Assembly: GCA_023247835.1 (NCBI GenBank) | Contig: JAHFFU010000049.1 | Coordinates: 1-7,124, forward strand | From: Candidatus Bathyarchaeota archaeon | GTDB taxonomy: Archaea > Thermoproteota > Bathyarchaeia > 40CM-2-53-6 > FEN-987 | DNA length: 7,124 nt | Reading direction: 5' to 3' | Part shown: positions 5,548 to 7,124 of the stretch, piece after piece | Layout: each line of letters opens with the position of its first letter | Numbering within the stretch: position 1 is the stretch's first letter | Program-made: the position numbers and the translations under genes | The notes under the pieces: model-generated | Databases searched by the model: none | The model's input: the letters and a program-made list of their open reading frames with translations, nothing else | What the model was told of the DNA's origin: nothing

Positions 5548-6252
5548 TTACTTAGGGAATATTGGCATGTCCTTTACGCCAACAAGCTTTGCGTAGAAGA
5601 ATTTGGCATCGCTCGTGTTATTCGAGTATTCAACCTTCTCGCCGGTTGGTTTGACGGCGATGTATTTTATGAAGCCCTGTTGGGGTGCCTCGTCTTGAGA
5701 CACGTAGAAGAAGACTGGGAGTGCATCGGCTTCGTAGTAATGTTCGAAGGGAATGCACGTGCCGATGATGTGCTTCTTGCCTCGTATGAAATGCCACAGC
5801 GGAAACAACGTTCCCTCCCTCAGCGAAAGTGGAAGCAGGATTCTTGCGACAGACTTGAGGCTTTCAACCTCGGCAAGCATTGGTTGAGACAATTCTGGGA
5901 ACTTGCCCTCCAAGCTGTCAACGAAGGCTTCCGGGATGGTCTTCAATTCGACAAACGAGGCATATCTGAAACGAGTATCGCCCGCGTCGTCCGTGAACAT
6001 CCACTCTTCGCCCTTCAATGAGTCACTTCTGTATGCGAGGAAGGCTTTGGGCGGCGCGTCGGAAAATGCGTAGGCGAGTATCGGGAGGTCGCCTTCCCAG
6101 TACATGTAGGCTGTGAATAATCCGAGGATGTTTTTTCCTTTGTGCTTAAAGTACCAAAGGAGCTGGGAGCCGTCTGTCAACGCCAGTGCGAGCCGCGCAA
6201 AAGACTGCATGTCATTAACTTGCACAGGCACTGGCGGCTTGACGGACTCCAT
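5548..6252 (-). CDS. Unknown protein with two copies of one domain
   Basis: I do not recognise a named family. The product is 234 residues, with no signal peptide, membrane segment or obvious catalytic motif. It consists of two diverged repeats of about 95 residues, offset by about 117-120. Copy 1 (about 19-110) contains LLWYFKHKGKNILG, LPILAY, a DAPPKAF loop and FRYASFVELKTIP. Copy 2 (about 136-231) contains PLWHFIRGKKHIIG, LPVFFY, a DEAPQQGF loop and FFYAKLVGVKDMP. The shared plan is a W-x-F-basic-GK stretch, a hydrophobic strand ending LP, a D-x-APxx-F turn, a charged loop, and an aromatic F-x-YA strand. This suggests a duplicated small beta-rich fold or an internal pseudo-dimer. ATG 6252 has GAAAGG 8 bases upstream and a TATA-like box at a fitting distance. 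It lies between cofE and pyrF on the same strand, but with its own promoter, so the neighbours do not assign a role. Confidence 0.8.
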   Translation of the reverse strand: MESVKPPVPVQVNDMQSFARLALALTDGSQLLWYFKHKGKNILGLFTAYMYWEGDLPILAYAFSDAPPKAFLAYRSDSLKGEEWMFTDDAGDTRFRYASFVELKTIPEAFVDSLEGKFPELSQPMLAEVESLKSVARILLPLSLREGTLFPLWHFIRGKKHIIGTCIPFEHYYEADALPVFFYVSQDEAPQQGFIKYIAVKPTGEKVEYSNNTSDAKFFYAKLVGVKDMPIFPK

Positions 6253-6286
6253 GGAGGACGCCTTTCAGCTAGACACAGGGTTCAGG

Positions 6287-6296
6287 AATAATTAAG
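6287..6296 (-). promoter_or_regulatory. Putative TATA box for the duplicated-domain gene
   Basis: The minus strand reads CTTAATTATT, 35-44 bases before the ATG at 6252. The predicted transcription start is near 6266, so the leader would be about 14 bases and barely include the GAAAGG site. Inferred from composition and spacing. Confidence 0.5.
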
Positions 6297-6441
6297 CTTG
6301 CGAAGGCTCAGTTTCAACACATACGGGACCGCGACCGATTTCTAGTGAATGGGTTGTGGGCGTACGAGTCGGTTGCTGCGGGTTCCCGTGTATGCTCCTC
6401 AACGCCTGGATGCTTAACGATGCAATGAAATGGCTGACTGA

Positions 6442-7124
6442 TTAGCGAAAGAGGTCCTCTTCCTCAGGCCTAATGAGGTCGCGAGCTGATCCAGCCCCTT
6501 GGACATAATCGACCCCCCTGATAATTGCGACCGGGACCCCCGTACTTTTCTTCATAGCTAATTCGGCGGCCGAGGCTAGCTCATCTGCCACTGCCATCTG
6601 GGTTACGTTGAGAACGTAGCCGAACATGTCTTTGGCTCCTCGGTAATCGATTATCGGCTGTAATCCATCTACCCCTATCGCGACGTTCACTTGCCCAATC
6701 CGCCATGCGCGCCCAAAAGTGTCGGAAATGACAACCGCTATGTCGGCGCCAGTAAGCTGGCGAATCCGCTGCCTTATTTCACGTGCTGACTTGTCAGGGT
6801 CCTCGGGAAGCACAACGACTGAATTCGGGTCTTCAACGTTCGACCTATCGACACCAGCGTTCGCGCACACGAAACCGTGACGCGTTTGCACGATGATATG
6901 GGGGCCATTCAAACGAACGATCTTCATGCTTTCCCTGAGAATGGTTTCGATGTGCCGGGGATCTTTCCCAATGGTCTTCGCCATTTCCTCTGCCCTTCGT
7001 GAGGGCTCTATTGCTTTGAGGTCGACCACTCCTCCCTCCGCCTTGGAAACTATTTTCTGGGCAATGACCAGGATGTCTTGATTCAATATCTGGATGCCCT
7101 CCTCTTTGGCCGCGTTAACGATTT
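6442..7124 (-). CDS. cofE: Coenzyme F420-0:L-glutamate ligase (CofE), 5' end beyond right edge
   Basis: GTP-dependent ligase that adds L-glutamate residues, the second through a gamma link, to F420-0 to make the polyglutamyl tail of coenzyme F420. The last 226 codons are visible. Motifs: DILVIAQKIVSKAEG near the N-terminus, the nucleotide/metal region IIVQTRHGFVCANAGVDRSN, VVISDTFGRAWRIGQVNVAIG split around DTFGR, and the typical C-terminal RGVDYVQGAGSARDLIRPEEEDLFR ending. A TTG at 7086 could be read as a start, but the frame stays open to the window edge. The codons before it (IVNAAKEEGIQI) match the family's helix preceding the DILV strand, so the true start lies outside. Family members are about 250 residues, so some 20-25 residues are missing. 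About 190 bases separate it from the next gene, so co-transcription is not obvious. Confidence 0.93.
   Translation of the reverse strand, partial: IVNAAKEEGIQILNQDILVIAQKIVSKAEGGVVDLKAIEPSRRAEEMAKTIGKDPRHIETILRESMKIVRLNGPHIIVQTRHGFVCANAGVDRSNVEDPNSVVVLPEDPDKSAREIRQRIRQLTGADIAVVISDTFGRAWRIGQVNVAIGVDGLQPIIDYRGAKDMFGYVLNVTQMAVADELASAAELAMKKSTGVPVAIIRGVDYVQGAGSARDLIRPEEEDLFR

Noticed and set aside
6301..6441. Possible tRNA or C/D box RNA in the gap before cofE
   Set aside because: There is no cloverleaf with a TTC arm in the right place. AATGAAA and CTGA boxes are present, but no proper C box or second box pair. I see nothing supportable in this gap.
7084..7086. TTG at 7086 as the start of cofE
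   Set aside because: The frame is open to the window edge and the upstream codons match the conserved N-terminal helix of the family, so the gene is truncated by the window.
1..7124. CRISPR array, integrase attachment site or defence system
   Set aside because: No regularly spaced repeats, no tRNA-associated attachment duplication and no nuclease, helicase or toxin gene were found.

Overview
The window looks like a piece of chromosome from an archaeon of the TACK group, most likely the Nitrososphaerota/Bathyarchaeia side. The evidence is a group II chaperonin (thermosome) subunit, a eukaryote-type ribosomal protein eS25 (present in TACK archaea and missing from most euryarchaeotes), an archaeal-type orotidine-phosphate decarboxylase, a coenzyme F420 biosynthesis ligase (CofE) and a COG2403 P-loop protein. 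Several genes are preceded by AT-rich TATA-like boxes at archaeal spacing. This placement comes from reading the proteins by eye, not from a tree or database search.

Layout, left to right. The first 474 bases carry the N-terminal 158 codons of a thermosome subunit on the minus strand; the rest lies beyond the left edge. Its promoter lies next to a decayed DDE transposase (about 552-1148, minus), whose homology runs through an in-frame stop and reaches the 5' side of a sugar-type DegT/DnrJ/EryC1/StrS aminotransferase (plus, to 2293). That gene converges with, and overlaps by 9 bases, a COG2403 protein annotated in databases as GTPase or cyclic 2,3-diphosphoglycerate synthetase (minus, 2285-3625). 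After a divergent intergenic region comes a cyclophilin-like (TM1367-type fold) protein (plus, 3796-4215), whose stop shares a CTAG palindrome with the stop of eS25 (minus, 4212-4544). A gap of about 196 bases with inverted repeats separates eS25 from pyrF (minus, 4741-5490). Next is an unrecognised protein made of two diverged copies of one domain (minus, 5548-6252), then cofE (minus, 6442 to beyond the right edge).

The genes do not form one pathway. They are housekeeping functions (protein folding, translation, pyrimidine synthesis, F420 synthesis) mostly transcribed as separate units, with tight convergent ends. Non-ATG starts (TTG or GTG) are common: thermosome, COG2403, pyrF and probably the aminotransferase. 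The accessory elements are the transposase remnant and possibly the aminotransferase beside it. I found no CRISPR array, tRNA, rRNA or defence system. The two most interesting items are the duplicated-domain unknown protein and the transposase remnant that ends at the aminotransferase start.
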